Assembly (NCBI RefSeq): GCF_000739655.1
Contig: NZ_BATR01000033.1
Span: 1-56,814, forward strand
Direction of reading: 5' to 3'
DNA from: Verrucomicrobium sp. BvORR106
Lineage (GTDB): Bacteria > Verrucomicrobiota > Verrucomicrobiia > Verrucomicrobiales > Verrucomicrobiaceae
Length of the DNA: 56,814 nucleotides
Of the stretch, positions 56,725-56,814 are shown piece after piece (the stretch's first letter is position 1; each line of letters opens with the position of its first letter). The translations under genes and the position numbers were made by a program. Below the pieces are notes generated by a model. That model was given only the letters and a program-made list of their open reading frames with translations. It searched no databases and was not told the DNA's origin.

Positions 56725-56814
56725 ATGGCACTAGGGCTGGTTGAGCGCGCCTCAATTCTTCGTCTCCATGCCATTGTTAAAGCAATGGGGATTCCGTGGC
56801 GAAACCAAAAAGAA
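56725..56814 (+). CDS. Possible start of an ORF running off the window
   Basis: From ATG 56725 an open frame reads on to the window end (first residues MALGLVERASILRLHAIVKA). Codon third positions are visibly less GC-rich than in the rest of the window, and no ribosome-binding site is seen. The 370 bp between 56442 and the window end contain no other supported feature. It could be a horizontally acquired gene or chance; only 30 residues are visible. Confidence 0.3.
   Translation, partial: MALGLVERASILRLHAIVKAMGIPWRNQKE

Overview
This GC-rich window looks like chromosomal DNA of a member of the Verrucomicrobiota, probably in the Verrucomicrobium/Prosthecobacter neighbourhood. That placement is an inference from gene content: Tat-exported Gfo/Idh/MocA and FAD oxidoreductases, a haem-motif protein paired with a DUF1501 protein, a sulfatase, a BlaI/M56 pair, secretin-derived secreted proteins and leucine-rich-repeat-variant proteins. 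No rRNA, tRNA, phage, transposase or CRISPR array was found.

Layout. 1-5.0 kb: the 3' end of an SGNH esterase-like gene and a Tat FAD oxidoreductase, both with an apparent +1 frameshift, around a BlaI/M56 regulatory pair with a palindromic operator cluster; then a 330 bp array of hairpins between direct repeats. 5.0-10.7 kb: a probable operon with a sucrose-phosphate-synthase-like glycosyltransferase, a sugar phosphatase fused to an (alpha/alpha)6 glycosidase-like domain, and transketolase. 10.8-19.7 kb: an unknown secreted protein, uvrB, two tiny lipoproteins, a 3-methyladenine glycosylase, a membrane class III cyclase and a large repeat protein. 19.7-24.9 kb: two translationally coupled secretin-derived paralogues bracketed by two directly repeated 301 bp elements, followed by further inverted repeat pieces. 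24.9-37.3 kb: a large TPR protein coupled to a DUF3142 protein, a membrane-anchored alpha/beta hydrolase, the haem-motif/DUF1501 pair and a DUF3592-like membrane protein. 37.3-44.9 kb: a hairpin-repeat region, a sulfatase, the tgt-yajC-secDF group and a Ser/Thr kinase. 44.9-56.8 kb: more hairpin repeats, gamma-glutamyltransferase, fdhD with a cysteine desulfurase, a D-2-hydroxyacid dehydrogenase with alanine dehydrogenase, two Gfo/Idh/MocA enzymes (one divergent from an AraC regulator), a purple-acid-phosphatase-like protein that has lost metal-ligand histidines, and the possible start of an AT-richer ORF.

How the genes work together. The clearest functional groups are sugar or compatible-solute metabolism (glycosyltransferase, phosphatase-glycosidase, transketolase), Sec translocation (yajC, secDF), sulfur delivery to a formate dehydrogenase (fdhD and desulfurase; no formate dehydrogenase lies in the window) and extracytoplasmic catabolism (sulfatase, esterase, Tat oxidoreductases).

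The best candidates for something undescribed are (i) the phosphatase-glycosidase fusion beside its synthase, (ii) the secretin-derived two-gene cassette between 301 bp repeats, (iii) the DUF3142-TPR pair, and (iv) a dispersed family of intergenic hairpins with very short loops and compensatory stem changes, seen at 4.5, 37.4-37.9 and 44.9-45.3 kb.
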